The notes: generated by a model not told the origin, from the letters alone. Positions 15,691-24,269 are shown, numbered from the stretch's first letter. The stretch: 64,000 bases of DNA from Nocardioides lacusdianchii (GCF_020102855.1 NZ_JADHZD010000003.1:186001-250000), one strand, 5' to 3'. Translations and numbers: made by a program.

Positions 15691-16431
15691 ATGATCCGGC
15701 GCGTGCCTGCCGAATCGTCGTACCGCCACATCGTCGCCGCCTGGCTGGTCCACGCCTACACGGCCTCCGGCGTGGTCCTGGCCTTCCTGATGTTCGTCGC
15801 CGTGATGGAGGGCGACACCGTCCGCGCGCTCTGGCTGTTCCTCGTCGCCATGCTCGTCGACGGCACCGACGGGATGCTCGCCCGATGGGTGCAGGTCAAG
15901 CGCCACGTCCCGTGGTTCGACGGCGCGCTCCTGGACAACATCGTCGACTACATCACCTACGCCTTCATGCCGGTGCTGCTGCTGTGGAGCACCGGCCACC
16001 TCGGCGACGGCACCTCGGCGACCGTGCTGGCGGTGGTGCCGCTGCTCGCCTCGGCCTACCAGTTCTGCCGGGTCGACGCGAAGACCGAGGACCACTTGTT
16101 CCTCGGCTTCCCCAGCTACTGGAACATCGCTGCGTTCTACGTCGTGGTCCTCGACCTGCGGCCCGCGGCCGTCGCCGCCGTGCTGCTGGTGTGCGCCGTG
16201 CTCGTCTTCGTGCCCGTCGGCTACGTCTACCCCTCGCGCACCACGTTGCTCCAGAGGACGACGCTCGCCCTCACCTGCCTGTGGCTGGTGAGCTACGGAG
16301 TGCTCCTCGTGCAGCTCCCCGATCCCAGTCGCGTGTGGCTGGCGATCTCGGTGGCCTACGTCGTCTACTACGTCGGGCTCAGCCTCCACCTCACGATGCG
16401 TCGCAGCCGTGCGGTCCGCGCCGGCGCCTGA
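15691..16431 (+). CDS. pcs: CDP-alcohol phosphatidyltransferase, phosphatidylcholine synthase-like
   Basis: A 246-residue polytopic membrane enzyme. The CDP-alcohol phosphatidyltransferase motif DG(X2)AR(X8)G(X3)D(X3)D is present as 'DGTDGMLARWVQ...FDGALLDNIVDY'. The motif context 'NIVDYITYAFMPVLLL' and 'FLGFPSYWNIAAFY' closely resembles bacterial phosphatidylcholine synthase, which condenses choline with CDP-diacylglycerol. The eight or so hydrophobic segments and the length fit. No choline uptake gene is nearby, so PC synthesis is inferred. The start is uncertain: ATG at 15691, or GTG at 15703, which follows CATGAT plus 7 nt. The stop is immediately adjacent to that of the convergent DUF1905 gene. 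Confidence 0.78.
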   Translation: MIRRVPAESSYRHIVAAWLVHAYTASGVVLAFLMFVAVMEGDTVRALWLFLVAMLVDGTDGMLARWVQVKRHVPWFDGALLDNIVDYITYAFMPVLLLWSTGHLGDGTSATVLAVVPLLASAYQFCRVDAKTEDHLFLGFPSYWNIAAFYVVVLDLRPAAVAAVLLVCAVLVFVPVGYVYPSRTTLLQRTTLALTCLWLVSYGVLLVQLPDPSRVWLAISVAYVVYYVGLSLHLTMRRSRAVRAGA

Positions 16432-16716
16432 CTACCTGCCGACGGAGAGGCGTACGTCGACCACGTCGCCGAGCCCGACACGCTCGGCGCGGCGTACGGC
16501 GTCCTTCAAGGGGAGGAACCACGTCTCCTCCCGCGGGAACATCGACGTCGTGAACCCGGTGTCCCCGATGCGGGCGCGCACGGGCACCACGCCCCAGTAG
16601 ACGACCTCGGCCTTGACCTCGTCGACGAGGTAGGCCGCGTCGAGCGGGAGGCGTACGAAGTGGAAGGGCGCGGGTCCGCGCCACTCGACGACCTCGCCGC
16701 TGAACTCGATCTCCAT
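16432..16716 (-). CDS. DUF1905 domain protein
   Basis: A 94-residue small protein with the DUF1905 pattern: 'MEIEFSGEVVEWRGPAPFHFVRLP', shortened here, then 'VVYWGVVPVRARIGDTGFTTSMFP' and 'WFLPLKDAVRRAERVGLGDVVDV'. This is a beta-barrel domain of unknown function, sometimes fused to YdeI/OmpD-associated domains. It is complete here, with no fusion. It overlaps nothing; its stop abuts the stop of the pcs-like gene. Confidence 0.82.
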   Translation of the reverse strand: MEIEFSGEVVEWRGPAPFHFVRLPLDAAYLVDEVKAEVVYWGVVPVRARIGDTGFTTSMFPREETWFLPLKDAVRRAERVGLGDVVDVRLSVGR

Positions 16717-16756
16717 GCCTCACCCCACCCTGCGTTCATCCAACCAAATGCAGAAC

Positions 16757-16786
16757 GCGGGCGGGAGTCCGAGAACTCCCGCCCGC
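16757..16786 (-). terminator. Hairpin terminator after the subtilase gene
   Basis: Perfect 12-nt arms (16757-16768 and 16775-16786) around a 6-nt loop, downstream of the minus-strand protease. A second 8-bp hairpin at 16792-16814 lies between it and the protease stop. Confidence 0.7.
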
Positions 16787-16852
16787 CGGTCCACCGCGCC
16801 CCTGTTGCGCGGTGTCCCTCCCCGGAGAGGGTCTGTGGTCAGCCCCGGTGGA

Positions 16853-18325
16853 TCACCCGAGGGCTGCGACGGCGGCCACGACGTCGACCAGGCCGTAGCC
16901 CTTGTCGTACGACGTGGTGCCGAGAGGGCCGGCCTCGTAGGCCGCGCCGTCGGCGTACTTGTGCGCCGAGACCTTCAGCGCCTGCTCGATCTCGGCCGGC
17001 GTCGCGGACGGGTCGGCCTGGAAGAGCTGGGCGACGATGCCCGCGATGTGCGGGGCTGCCATCGAGGTGCCGCTGATGGTGTTGAACGTGCCGAGGTCGA
17101 GCACGCCCGGACCGTTGCGGAAGTCCAGCCCGGTCGAGCAGATGGCGAGGTAGAGCCGGCACGAGGACGTGATGTTCTCGCCGGGTGCCGAGATGTCCGG
17201 CCAGGTGGAGGCGTCGGAGGACAGGCCGCGCGAGCTGTACTCCGAGACGATGCCGGAGCGAGTGCCGGTGTCCTGGTCGAAGTAGGAGGCGACCGAGAGG
17301 ATGCCGCCGGTCGGGTCCTGGCCGGGCGGGTTGGTCAGGCTGGTCGAGCCGTCGCCGCCGTCGTTGCCCGCGGCCCAGACCGTCACGACGCCCTCGGCGG
17401 CCAGCGCGCGCTGGAGCTTCACGGTCGCGGACTCCGGGTCGAACTCGCCGCCGCCGGTGGGGCCGTAAGAGTTGTTGGTGACCTTGATCGGCGGGCAGGT
17501 GGTCGCCGGGACGCCGGCGCCGCACGGCGCCTCGTGGTTCTCCAGGACCCAGTTGAGGGCGGAGTCGGCGCCGAGGATGACGATGCCGGCGCCGGTCGAG
17601 ACGGACACCAGCTTGGCGCCGGGTGCGGCGCCCTGGAGCTTGCCGCCGTCGGTCAGCGTGGTCGGTCGGCCGGCGACGATGCCGCTGACGTGGGTGCCGT
17701 GACCGCCGACGGAGAGGGTGTCGGTGTCGATGACGTTGGGCAGCCGCTGGACCGAGCAGGTCTCGGTGAGGGGCTCGCACAGCGCCTTGAGGTTGGCGAC
17801 GACGGCGCTCGAGCCGTCGGCCTCCTTGAAGTAGGGGTGGGTCGGGTCGACGCCGGAGTCGATGACCGCGACGCTGACGCCCCTGCCGGTCAGCGCGGAG
17901 CCGTCGGCGCCGGTCAGGGTGGCAGCCGCCTCGGCGCCGCGGGTGGCGGTGTTGGAGGTCTCCTGGAAGAACTCGATCGGCTGCGCGCCGCCCTCGACGT
18001 AGGTCACGCCGGGTGCGCTGCGCACTGCCTGGACCTGGCTCTTCGTCGCGTTGGCGATGACGACGCCGATCGACTCGAACTCGCCCTTCTTCGCCATGCC
18101 CGCCGCAGCCACGGCGTCACGCGCGGCCGCAAGCGAGGTGCCGTGGACCATCACGGTGGTCCGGCCGGACAGCGTGGTGAGCTGGCGGGCGAGGAAGTCG
18201 GAGACGTTGGCCTGGGTCGTGGTCGCGCCGGCGGGGTCGGCGGCCGAGGCGGTGCCGGCGGCGGCGAAGGTCGCCGAGGCTGCGAGGACGCTCGCCGCGC
18301 AGGCGAGGAGGGGCTTGGGACGCAC
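16853..18325 (-). CDS. Secreted subtilisin-family serine protease (S8)
   Basis: A 490-residue exported protease. The signal peptide is at residues 1-28 (LLACAASVLAASATFAAAGTASA). An inhibitor-type propeptide follows (VMVHGTSLAAARDAVAAAG, APGVTYVEGG). The catalytic domain contains Asp in 'VSVAVIDSGVDPTHP', His in 'VGGHGTHVSGIVAG', the oxyanion Asn in 'KVTNNSYGP' and the nucleophile Ser in 'ISGTSMAAPHIAGIVAQL'. All are intact, so it should be active. Four Cys in loops could form extracellular disulfides. There is no C-terminal anchor or LPXTG, so it is released. It ends with 'KGYGLVDVVAAVAALG'. Confidence 0.93.
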   Translation of the reverse strand: MRPKPLLACAASVLAASATFAAAGTASAADPAGATTTQANVSDFLARQLTTLSGRTTVMVHGTSLAAARDAVAAAGMAKKGEFESIGVVIANATKSQVQAVRSAPGVTYVEGGAQPIEFFQETSNTATRGAEAAATLTGADGSALTGRGVSVAVIDSGVDPTHPYFKEADGSSAVVANLKALCEPLTETCSVQRLPNVIDTDTLSVGGHGTHVSGIVAGRPTTLTDGGKLQGAAPGAKLVSVSTGAGIVILGADSALNWVLENHEAPCGAGVPATTCPPIKVTNNSYGPTGGGEFDPESATVKLQRALAAEGVVTVWAAGNDGGDGSTSLTNPPGQDPTGGILSVASYFDQDTGTRSGIVSEYSSRGLSSDASTWPDISAPGENITSSCRLYLAICSTGLDFRNGPGVLDLGTFNTISGTSMAAPHIAGIVAQLFQADPSATPAEIEQALKVSAHKYADGAAYEAGPLGTTSYDKGYGLVDVVAAVAALG

Positions 18326-18418
18326 GGGGTCCTCCCGAGGTTGGAGTGTGGTTGCTCCGTCAACGAGGCACCGCGGCCCGGGTCACGGCGTACGGACGCA
18401 CGGGTTTGGCGGACCGAC

Positions 18419-18424
18419 GACAAT
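18419..18424 (+). promoter_or_regulatory. -10-like element (GACAAT) for the UbiB-type kinase gene
   Basis: GACAAT, 6 nt (GGGCCC), then ATG at 18431. It fits the leaderless spacing seen repeatedly here, with a weaker first base. Confidence 0.4.
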
Positions 18425-18430
18425 GGGCCC

Positions 18431-19780
18431 ATGACCGAGCTCCCCCGCAAGGCCGCCGCGCGCACCGCCCGGCTCGCAGCCCTCCCACTGGGCTACGCCG
18501 GACGAACGGCGATGGGCTTCGGCAAGCGGCTGGGGGGCAGGTCCGCGGAGTCGGTGCTCACCGAGGTGCAGCAGCGCACGGCCGAGCAGCTCTTCCGCAC
18601 GCTGGGCGAGCTCAAGGGCGGGGCGATGAAGTTCGGCCAGGCGCTGAGCGTCCTCGAGGCCGCGCTGCCCGAGGACGTCGCCGCCCCCTACCGCGAGCAC
18701 CTCACCGCGCTCCAGGACTCCGCACCGCCGATGCCGACCGCCACCGTGCGCCAGCAGCTCGCCACCCACCTCGGCGCCGACTGGGCCAAGCGCCTGGTGT
18801 GGCTGGACGGCGCACCCACGGCCGCCGCCTCGATCGGCCAGGTCCACCGCGGCCGGTGGCTCGACCACACGACTGGCGAGGAGCGGGAGGTCGCGGTCAA
18901 GGTGCAGTACCCCGGCGCCGGCGAGGCGTTGATGAGCGACCTGCGCCAGATCTCCCGGCTCGCGCGCGGCGTCGCCCCCGTCTTCCCCGGGCTCGACATC
19001 AAGCCGCTCGTGGCCGAGCTCCAGGCCCGCGCCGCCGACGAGCTCGACTACCACCTCGAGGCGGAGGCGCAGTCGGCGTACGCCGAGGCGTTCGAGGGGC
19101 ACCCGGACATCTCGGTGCCGCCGGTGGTCGCCGTCGGTGGCGAGGTGCTCGTCACCGAGTGGATGGACTCCGCCTACTCCCTCGCCCACGTCATCCGCGA
19201 GGGGACCCAGGAGGAGCGCGACCACTACGGCGAGCTGTTCGTGCGGTTCCTCTTCGAGGGTCCCCGGCTCACCGGGATGCTCCACGCGGACCCGCACCCC
19301 GGCAACTTCCGCATCCTGCCCGGGCCCGACGGTGGCCTCGGCCGGCTCGGCGTGCTCGACTTCGGCGCCGTGGCCCGCCTCGAGGACGGCGGCATGCCAC
19401 CGGCCACGGGCCGCCTGATGCGGATCGCGCTCGACGCCGACGAGGAGTCGCTCGTGGCCGGGCTGCGCGCCGAGGGCTTCATCAAGGAGCGGATCGAGGT
19501 CGACGCGCGCCAGGTGATGGACTACCTCGCACCCTTCGTCGAGCCCGCCGCGCAGGAGCGCTTCACCTTCACGAGGGAGTGGATGCGCGAGCAGTTCGAG
19601 CGCGTCAACGACCCCCGGTCGGAGGAGTTCACGCTCGCGATGAAGCTCAACCTCCCCACGTCCTACCTCCTCATCCACCGGACCTGGATCGGCGCCATCG
19701 GCCTGCTCAGCCAGCTCGGGGCGACCGCGCCCTTCCGCGAGATCCTCGAGGAGTCGCTGCCGGGGTTCGCGGAGGCCTGA
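18431..19780 (+). CDS. ABC1/UbiB (AarF) family atypical kinase
   Basis: A 449-residue protein kinase-like fold protein. Family hallmarks are the KxGQ motif 'GAMKFGQALSVLE' (about residues 65-77), the Ala-rich nucleotide loop 'TAAASIGQVHRG', the lysine in 'EVAVKVQYPGAGE', 'ELDYHLEAEAQ', the catalytic 'HADPHPGNFRI' and the metal-binding 'GVLDFGAVARL'. UbiB proteins act in ubiquinone biosynthesis in proteobacteria; in actinobacteria, which use menaquinone, their role is unknown and may concern isoprenoid lipid handling. The start at 18431 gives the family N terminus. The same open frame runs on upstream through the antisense of the protease, which is not coding. Confidence 0.9.
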   Translation: MTELPRKAAARTARLAALPLGYAGRTAMGFGKRLGGRSAESVLTEVQQRTAEQLFRTLGELKGGAMKFGQALSVLEAALPEDVAAPYREHLTALQDSAPPMPTATVRQQLATHLGADWAKRLVWLDGAPTAAASIGQVHRGRWLDHTTGEEREVAVKVQYPGAGEALMSDLRQISRLARGVAPVFPGLDIKPLVAELQARAADELDYHLEAEAQSAYAEAFEGHPDISVPPVVAVGGEVLVTEWMDSAYSLAHVIREGTQEERDHYGELFVRFLFEGPRLTGMLHADPHPGNFRILPGPDGGLGRLGVLDFGAVARLEDGGMPPATGRLMRIALDADEESLVAGLRAEGFIKERIEVDARQVMDYLAPFVEPAAQERFTFTREWMREQFERVNDPRSEEFTLAMKLNLPTSYLLIHRTWIGAIGLLSQLGATAPFREILEESLPGFAEA

Positions 19781-19818
19781 TCCCCGTAGTCCACCGGCCA
19801 CGCGGTGATCCCGACCGT

Positions 19819-19863
19819 TGTGCGGTCACCGTGGTGCGGGAGGCGCACCACGGTGACCGCACA
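19819..19863. repeat. Perfect 20-bp inverted repeat downstream of the UbiB-type gene
   Basis: Arms 19819-19838 and 19844-19863 are exact reverse complements with a 5-nt loop (GGAGG). It lies 38 nt after the kinase stop and 40 nt before the next gene. A terminator is possible, but the stem is unusually long and perfect, and no U-tract follows. Confidence 0.8.
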
Positions 19864-19889
19864 GCCGGTCGCCTGCGCCAGGGGCGTGG

Positions 19890-19895
19890 CACGAT
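19890..19895 (+). promoter_or_regulatory. -10-like element (CACGAT) for the SnoaL-like gene
   Basis: CACGAT, 7 nt (GGCGCGC), ATG at 19903. It supports the internal ATG at 19903 over the ATG at 19894. Confidence 0.4.
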
Positions 19896-19902
19896 GGCGC
19901 GC

Positions 19903-20319
19903 ATGGACCCAGCCACCCCGGCCGAGCAGGCCCTCGCCCGCTGGCACGCCGTCGTCGAGAGCCGCGACCCGGCCGGCCTGCCGGGCCTGATCGCGGAGGA
20001 CGCGGTCTTCCGCAGCCCGGCGGTCCACACCCCGCAGGTCGGGCGCGAGACCGTCGTCGGCTACCTCACCGCCGCCTTCACCGTCCTCGGCCCGGCGCTG
20101 ACCTACGAGCGCGAGTGGCTGGGCGAGGACTCGGCCGTGCTGCAGTTCCGCACCGAGGTCGGCGGCCTCGACGTCTCAGGCATCGACATGATCACGTGGG
20201 ACGCCGCCGGGCAGGTCGTCGACTTCACCGTCATGGTGCGCCCCGCCAAGGCGCTCCAGGCCGTGATCGAGCACATGGGCGCCGAGCTGCTGCGGATGCT
20301 CGAGGCCGCGGGCCACTGA
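19903..20319 (+). CDS. SnoaL-like / nuclear transport factor 2 family protein
   Basis: A 138-residue protein of the cystatin-like cone fold. 'ALARWHAVVESRDPAGLPGL', 'AEDAVFRSPAVHTP', 'VGYLTAAFTVLG' and 'IDMITWDAAGQVVDFTVMVRP' follow the NTF2/SnoaL-like pattern (helix, strand, His/Asp pocket, 'W(D/N)xxGkI' strand). Members range from polyketide cyclases to limonene-epoxide hydrolase-like proteins and ligand binders, and no catalytic residues are diagnostic here. It stands alone, between a perfect palindrome and the convergent vWA gene, whose stop is 4 nt away. Confidence 0.82.
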   Translation: MDPATPAEQALARWHAVVESRDPAGLPGLIAEDAVFRSPAVHTPQVGRETVVGYLTAAFTVLGPALTYEREWLGEDSAVLQFRTEVGGLDVSGIDMITWDAAGQVVDFTVMVRPAKALQAVIEHMGAELLRMLEAAGH

Positions 20320-20323
20320 TCCG

Positions 20324-22318
20324 CTAGACCCAGAACCCGCGCCCGCCGCCCCAGTCGCCGAAGTGCTCGCGGTACGACGACGCGGGACCGCGCGAGCCGA
20401 GGTAGGACCCGACGACCGCGGCGCCGAGGTCGTCGAGCTCGGGACTGACCATGCGGCCGTCGACCCGACGCGCCATCGAGTCGATGAAGCGCGCCAGCCC
20501 GGGGTCCTCGCCCAGCCGGAAGAAGGTCACCTGGGCGCCCAGTCGCGCGGCCGCGTCGAGCTCGCGGACCGCGTGCGAGATCGTCAGCGGGTGCGGCGGG
20601 TAGGAGAACCACACCTCGCCGTCGGCCTCGAGGTGCGCGGTGGGCTCGCCGTCGGTGACGACCAGCAGCACGGGCTGGGCGTTGGGGTGCTTGCGGAAGA
20701 AGCGGTTGGCGAGCAGCAGCCCGTGGTGGAGGTTCGTGCCCTTGTCCCAGCGCGCGTCGAGGCCGGTCAGCTCCTCGATCTCCATCACCTGGGCGTGGCG
20801 GCCGAAGGCGATCAGCTGGAGGTCGTCGCCGCGGAAGCGCGAGCGTACGAGCTGGTGCAGGGCGAGCGCGGTGCGCTTCATCGGCACCCACCGCCCGTCC
20901 ATCGCCATCGAGAAGGACGTGTCGACCAGGAGCGCGACGGCCGCCTGGGTGCGCGCCTCGGTCTCGACGACCTCGATGTCGTCGACCTGGATCCGCACCG
21001 GCGAGGAGCCGTGCTGGCGCAGCACCGCGTTGGTGATGGTGCGCGGCACGTCCCACGGCTCGGTGTCGCCGAACTCCCACCGCCGGCTCGCGCCCGACGG
21101 CTCGCCGGCGAGCCCGGTCGTACGCGTCTCGCGAGCGCCGGAGCGTCCGCTCATCCGCTCCGCCACGTCGCGCAGCAGCGCCTTGCCGAGCTGGCGCATC
21201 GCGCGCGGCGACAGCCGCAGCTCACCGTCGGACCCGCGCTTGAGGTAGCCGCTGTCGCGCAGCGCCCGCTCGAGGTCCTGGAGGGCCTTCGCCGAGACGG
21301 CCGCGTCGGCGCCGAGCTGCTGGGCGAGCGCGTCGAGGTCGACGTCGTCGAGCCGCGCGCCGCTGTGCGACTGGGCGAGCTGGTCGGCGAGCGCGTCGAG
21401 CTGCGCGAGGTCCTGCAGCGCACCGCTCCCGTCGCCGAGCCCCATGCCCTGCTCTCCCTCGAAGCTCTCCGAGCCCGACCAGTCCTCACCCGGCCGCAGC
21501 GCCTGGAGGTTGGCGTCCATCCGCGCGAGCTGCTCCATCAGCTGCGGGGAGCCGAACGCCTGCTGCGAGAGCTCCATGAGCTCCTGGCGCTGCTCGGGCG
21601 TCATCGAGTTCATCATCCGCTGGGCCGCGGCCGCGCGCTCGGCGAGGGAGTCGAGCAGCTCGTCCATGTCACGGGGGTTGTCGGGGAAGAAGTCCCCGTG
21701 CTTGTCCATGAAGTCACCGAACTCCTCGTCGGTGACGCCCCCGGCGGCGTGCTTCTCGAGCAGGTCGTTGAGGTCGGACAGCATCTCGTTGACGGCCGCA
21801 CGGTCCTCCTCGGTCGCGCCCTCGAGCGCCTGCTTCATGCCGGCGAAGCGCTGGTCCAGCAGCTCGCGGCCGAGCAGGTCCTTGATCTCCTCGTATGCCT
21901 CTCGCGCCTCCGAGGACTGCCAGTCGTACGACGTCAGCTCGCTGACCGCGGCTGCCGTCGACGGCGACAGGTTGTCCAGCGTCATCTCGCGCAGCATGCG
22001 GTCGGAGTCGTCCATCGTGGTGTCGCGGGCGAGCTGCCCGCGCTCGGCGAGCACCGCCTTGTCGAGGAGCTCGCGCACCTCGCGCATCGTGCCGTCGAGG
22101 TTGTTGCGCTGGAGGATCTCGCGGCGCTTCTCCGCGACCCGGCGGGCGAGCTCGTCGAGGCCCGCCTGGTCGCTGCTGCCGCGGCGCAGGAACTCGCGCA
22201 TCGCGTGCTCGGGCGAGTAGCCGGCCATCACGTCCTGGCCGATCGCGTCCAGTGCCTCGGCGAGGTCGACGGGCGGGGCGAGCGGGTCGCCGCCGTCGTA
22301 CTTCGTGAAGCGACTCAT
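20324..22318 (-). CDS. Von Willebrand factor A domain protein (MoxR partner)
   Basis: A 664-residue cytoplasmic protein, mostly helical and Gln/Met-rich in residues 100-400 ('MTPEQRQELMELSQQAFGSPQLMEQL'-like, given in part). The C-terminal vWA domain has a complete MIDAS: 'VALLVDTSFSMAMDG' (DxSxS, about residue 467), 'WDKGTNLHHGLLLANRFF' (Thr) and 'VVTDGEPTAH' (Asp). Its N terminus overlaps the GNAT gene stop (ATGA), and the MoxR AAA ATPase gene heads the operon. MoxR-vWA pairs act as metal-dependent chaperones or insertases that mature enzymes or complexes. The pair resembles, by order and size, Rv0958-Rv0959 of Mycobacterium tuberculosis as I recall them. The client is unknown. Confidence 0.88.
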   Translation of the reverse strand: MSRFTKYDGGDPLAPPVDLAEALDAIGQDVMAGYSPEHAMREFLRRGSSDQAGLDELARRVAEKRREILQRNNLDGTMREVRELLDKAVLAERGQLARDTTMDDSDRMLREMTLDNLSPSTAAAVSELTSYDWQSSEAREAYEEIKDLLGRELLDQRFAGMKQALEGATEEDRAAVNEMLSDLNDLLEKHAAGGVTDEEFGDFMDKHGDFFPDNPRDMDELLDSLAERAAAAQRMMNSMTPEQRQELMELSQQAFGSPQLMEQLARMDANLQALRPGEDWSGSESFEGEQGMGLGDGSGALQDLAQLDALADQLAQSHSGARLDDVDLDALAQQLGADAAVSAKALQDLERALRDSGYLKRGSDGELRLSPRAMRQLGKALLRDVAERMSGRSGARETRTTGLAGEPSGASRRWEFGDTEPWDVPRTITNAVLRQHGSSPVRIQVDDIEVVETEARTQAAVALLVDTSFSMAMDGRWVPMKRTALALHQLVRSRFRGDDLQLIAFGRHAQVMEIEELTGLDARWDKGTNLHHGLLLANRFFRKHPNAQPVLLVVTDGEPTAHLEADGEVWFSYPPHPLTISHAVRELDAAARLGAQVTFFRLGEDPGLARFIDSMARRVDGRMVSPELDDLGAAVVGSYLGSRGPASSYREHFGDWGGGRGFWV

Positions 22319-22851
22319 CGCTCGGTCCGCCCCAGGCTCTTGCGGAGCCAGACGTCGTCGGGCCAGCGGCCGTCGCTGACCCGCTCGACCTCGACGAACC
22401 CGCGCGCAAGGTAGAAGTCGTACGCCTGGTCGTTGCCGTCGACGACCTCGAGCCACAGCTCGTCGCCCTCGACGAGCGCCTCGACCTCGGCGAGCAGCCG
22501 GCTGCCGATGCCGAGGCCCTGGTGGTCGGGGTGGACGTAGAGCTTCCACATCACCTCGCGGTCGCCGGTGACGTGCGGGAACTCCCGGTAGGACCTCGCC
22601 AGGCGGCCCAGGTTGGCGAGCGCGACGACCTGCCCGTCGCGCTCGGCGACGAGGTGGGTGTTGCGCTCCAGGGACTTCTCGAAGACCTCGGGGATCCACC
22701 ACTCGTCGAGCATCCGCTGGGCGTACGCAGCGTCGATGGGCCCGTAGGTCACCGGCACCACCGCCTCGCCGAGCGCGCGGAAGGCCGGGATGTCCGCGGC
22801 CGTGCCGGGACGCAGCCGGACGGCCGACCCTGCAACGGCCGAGTCACCCAT
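22315..22851 (-). CDS. GNAT family N-acetyltransferase
   Basis: A 178-residue acetyltransferase. The acetyl-CoA loop is 'LYVHPDHQGLGIGSRLLAEVEAL' given in part as 'HPDHQGLGIGSRLL' (motif A, Q/R-x-x-G-x-G/A). It is followed by 'LWLEVVDGNDQAYDFYLARGFVEVER' (motif B), and the N terminus 'VRLRPGTAADIPAFRALGE' is standard. It overlaps the MoxR gene by 8 bp upstream and the vWA gene by 4 bp downstream, so it is firmly co-translated with both. This position suggests that it acetylates a component or client of the MoxR-vWA system, though the substrate is unknown. Confidence 0.87.
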   Translation of the reverse strand: MGDSAVAGSAVRLRPGTAADIPAFRALGEAVVPVTYGPIDAAYAQRMLDEWWIPEVFEKSLERNTHLVAERDGQVVALANLGRLARSYREFPHVTGDREVMWKLYVHPDHQGLGIGSRLLAEVEALVEGDELWLEVVDGNDQAYDFYLARGFVEVERVSDGRWPDDVWLRKSLGRTER

Positions 22852-24262
22852 AGACGGTCTCCCCGGCCTCGGTGTCCTTGCCGATCCTGCGGGCCAGGTA
22901 GAGCCCCTCGAGGGCGAGCTCCAGGGCGGCGGCGCGCTCGCCGTCGTTGGTGGCGCCCAGTCGGTCGCACACCTCGTCGTAGAGCTCCGACTCCCCCAGC
23001 ACCGGCAGGCCGGCAAGGAAGTCGCGGGCGCCGACCCTGGCACCCGTGCTGACCATGGCGCCGGCCTCGATGGCGTCGACGAGCAGGCGCAGGTCGATGC
23101 CGGCGAGGTGCGCGCGGACGGTCTCCGCGACGGCGGTGCGCAGCAGGTGAGTGAGGATCTCGGTCTCGCGACCCTCCTCGCCGGTCTCGAACTCGATCTT
23201 GCCGCCGAGCACGTCGACCGCGGTCTCGAGGTCGACCACGCGGGCCACCGCCTCGTCCTCGCCCTGGGTGGTGGCGCGGTGCAGCGCCGCCGCCGCGATG
23301 GTCTCCGCACCGGCGATGGCGAACCGCGCGCTCACGCCCGAGCGCTGGTCGACGGCCTGCGACTCGCGCAGCTTGCGGGTGAAGCGGGCCAGCACCTCGA
23401 GCAGGTAGGCCGGCACCTCGGCGACGAGGTCGGCCTCCTGCCGCACGACGGCGATCTCTTCGGTGATCTCGCGGGGGTAGTGCGTGCGGATCTCCGCACC
23501 GAACCGGTCCTTGAGCGGGGTGATGATGCGCCCGCGGTTGGTGTAGTCCTCCGGGTTGGCGCTGGCCACCACGAGCACGTCGAGCGGCAGCCGCAGGACG
23601 TAGCCGCGGATCTGGATGTCGCGCTCCTCCATCACGTTGAGCATCGCGACCTGGATCCGCTCGGCGAGGTCGGGCAGCTCGTTGATCGCGACGATCCCGC
23701 GGTGGCTGCGCGGGATGAGGCCGAAGTGGATGGTCTCCGGGTCGCCGAGGTGGCGCCCCTCCGCGACCTTCATCGGGTCCACGTCGCCGATCAGGTCGGC
23801 GACCGAGGTGTCCGGCGTCGCGAGCTTCTCGGCGTACCTCTCGTCGCGGTGGCGCCACGAGACGCGCAGGTCGTCGCCGTAGGTCGCCACGGCCTGCTGC
23901 GAGGTCACCGAGATCGGGTCGTAGGGGTGCTCGCCGAGCTCGGAGCCGGAGATCACCGGGCTCCACTCGTCGAGCAGGCCGACCAGCGAGCGCAGCAGCC
24001 GGGTCTTGCCCTGGCCGCGCTCGCCGAGCAGCACGATGTCGTGCCCGGCGAGCAGCGCGCGCTCGACCTGCGGGATCACCGAGTCGGCGAAGCCGTGCAG
24101 CCCCGGCCACGGGTCCTCGCCGGCGCGCAGGCGCGCGAGGAGGTTGTCACGGATCTCCTGGCGCAGCGGCTTGAGCTCGTGGCCGCTCGCGCGGAGCTCG
24201 CCGAGGGTGCTGGCTGCGGGAGGCTGCGTCTGGTGGCTCGGGGTCTGCTGCAGGTCGGTCAC
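22844..24262 (-). CDS. MoxR-type AAA+ ATPase (magnesium-chelatase ChlI-like)
   Basis: A 472-residue AAA+ protein. Walker A is 'LLGERGQGKTRLLRSL' (about residues 77-92), Walker B 'GIVAINELPDLAERIQ', sensor-1-like 'DVLVVASANPEDY' and 'GRIITPLKDRFGAEIRTHYP' (Arg finger region) follow. A C-terminal helical lid and an extension of about 130 residues end in 'DTEAGETVYG'. Such ATPases energise a vWA partner, here encoded two genes downstream in the same operon. The GTG at 24262 is fixed by TAGCGT plus 7 nt upstream; the open frame extends further, but the added N terminus is proline/arginine-rich noise. Confidence 0.9.
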   Translation of the reverse strand: MTDLQQTPSHQTQPPAASTLGELRASGHELKPLRQEIRDNLLARLRAGEDPWPGLHGFADSVIPQVERALLAGHDIVLLGERGQGKTRLLRSLVGLLDEWSPVISGSELGEHPYDPISVTSQQAVATYGDDLRVSWRHRDERYAEKLATPDTSVADLIGDVDPMKVAEGRHLGDPETIHFGLIPRSHRGIVAINELPDLAERIQVAMLNVMEERDIQIRGYVLRLPLDVLVVASANPEDYTNRGRIITPLKDRFGAEIRTHYPREITEEIAVVRQEADLVAEVPAYLLEVLARFTRKLRESQAVDQRSGVSARFAIAGAETIAAAALHRATTQGEDEAVARVVDLETAVDVLGGKIEFETGEEGRETEILTHLLRTAVAETVRAHLAGIDLRLLVDAIEAGAMVSTGARVGARDFLAGLPVLGESELYDEVCDRLGATNDGERAAALELALEGLYLARRIGKDTEAGETVYG

Positions 24263-24269
24263 GTCCTCC

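Noticed and set aside
16715..18430. Giant + strand open frame joining the region antisense to the subtilase with the UbiB-type kinase
   Set aside because: The upstream part is antisense to a protease with a complete catalytic triad and has the low-complexity composition of a GC-rich shadow frame. The kinase begins at 18431.
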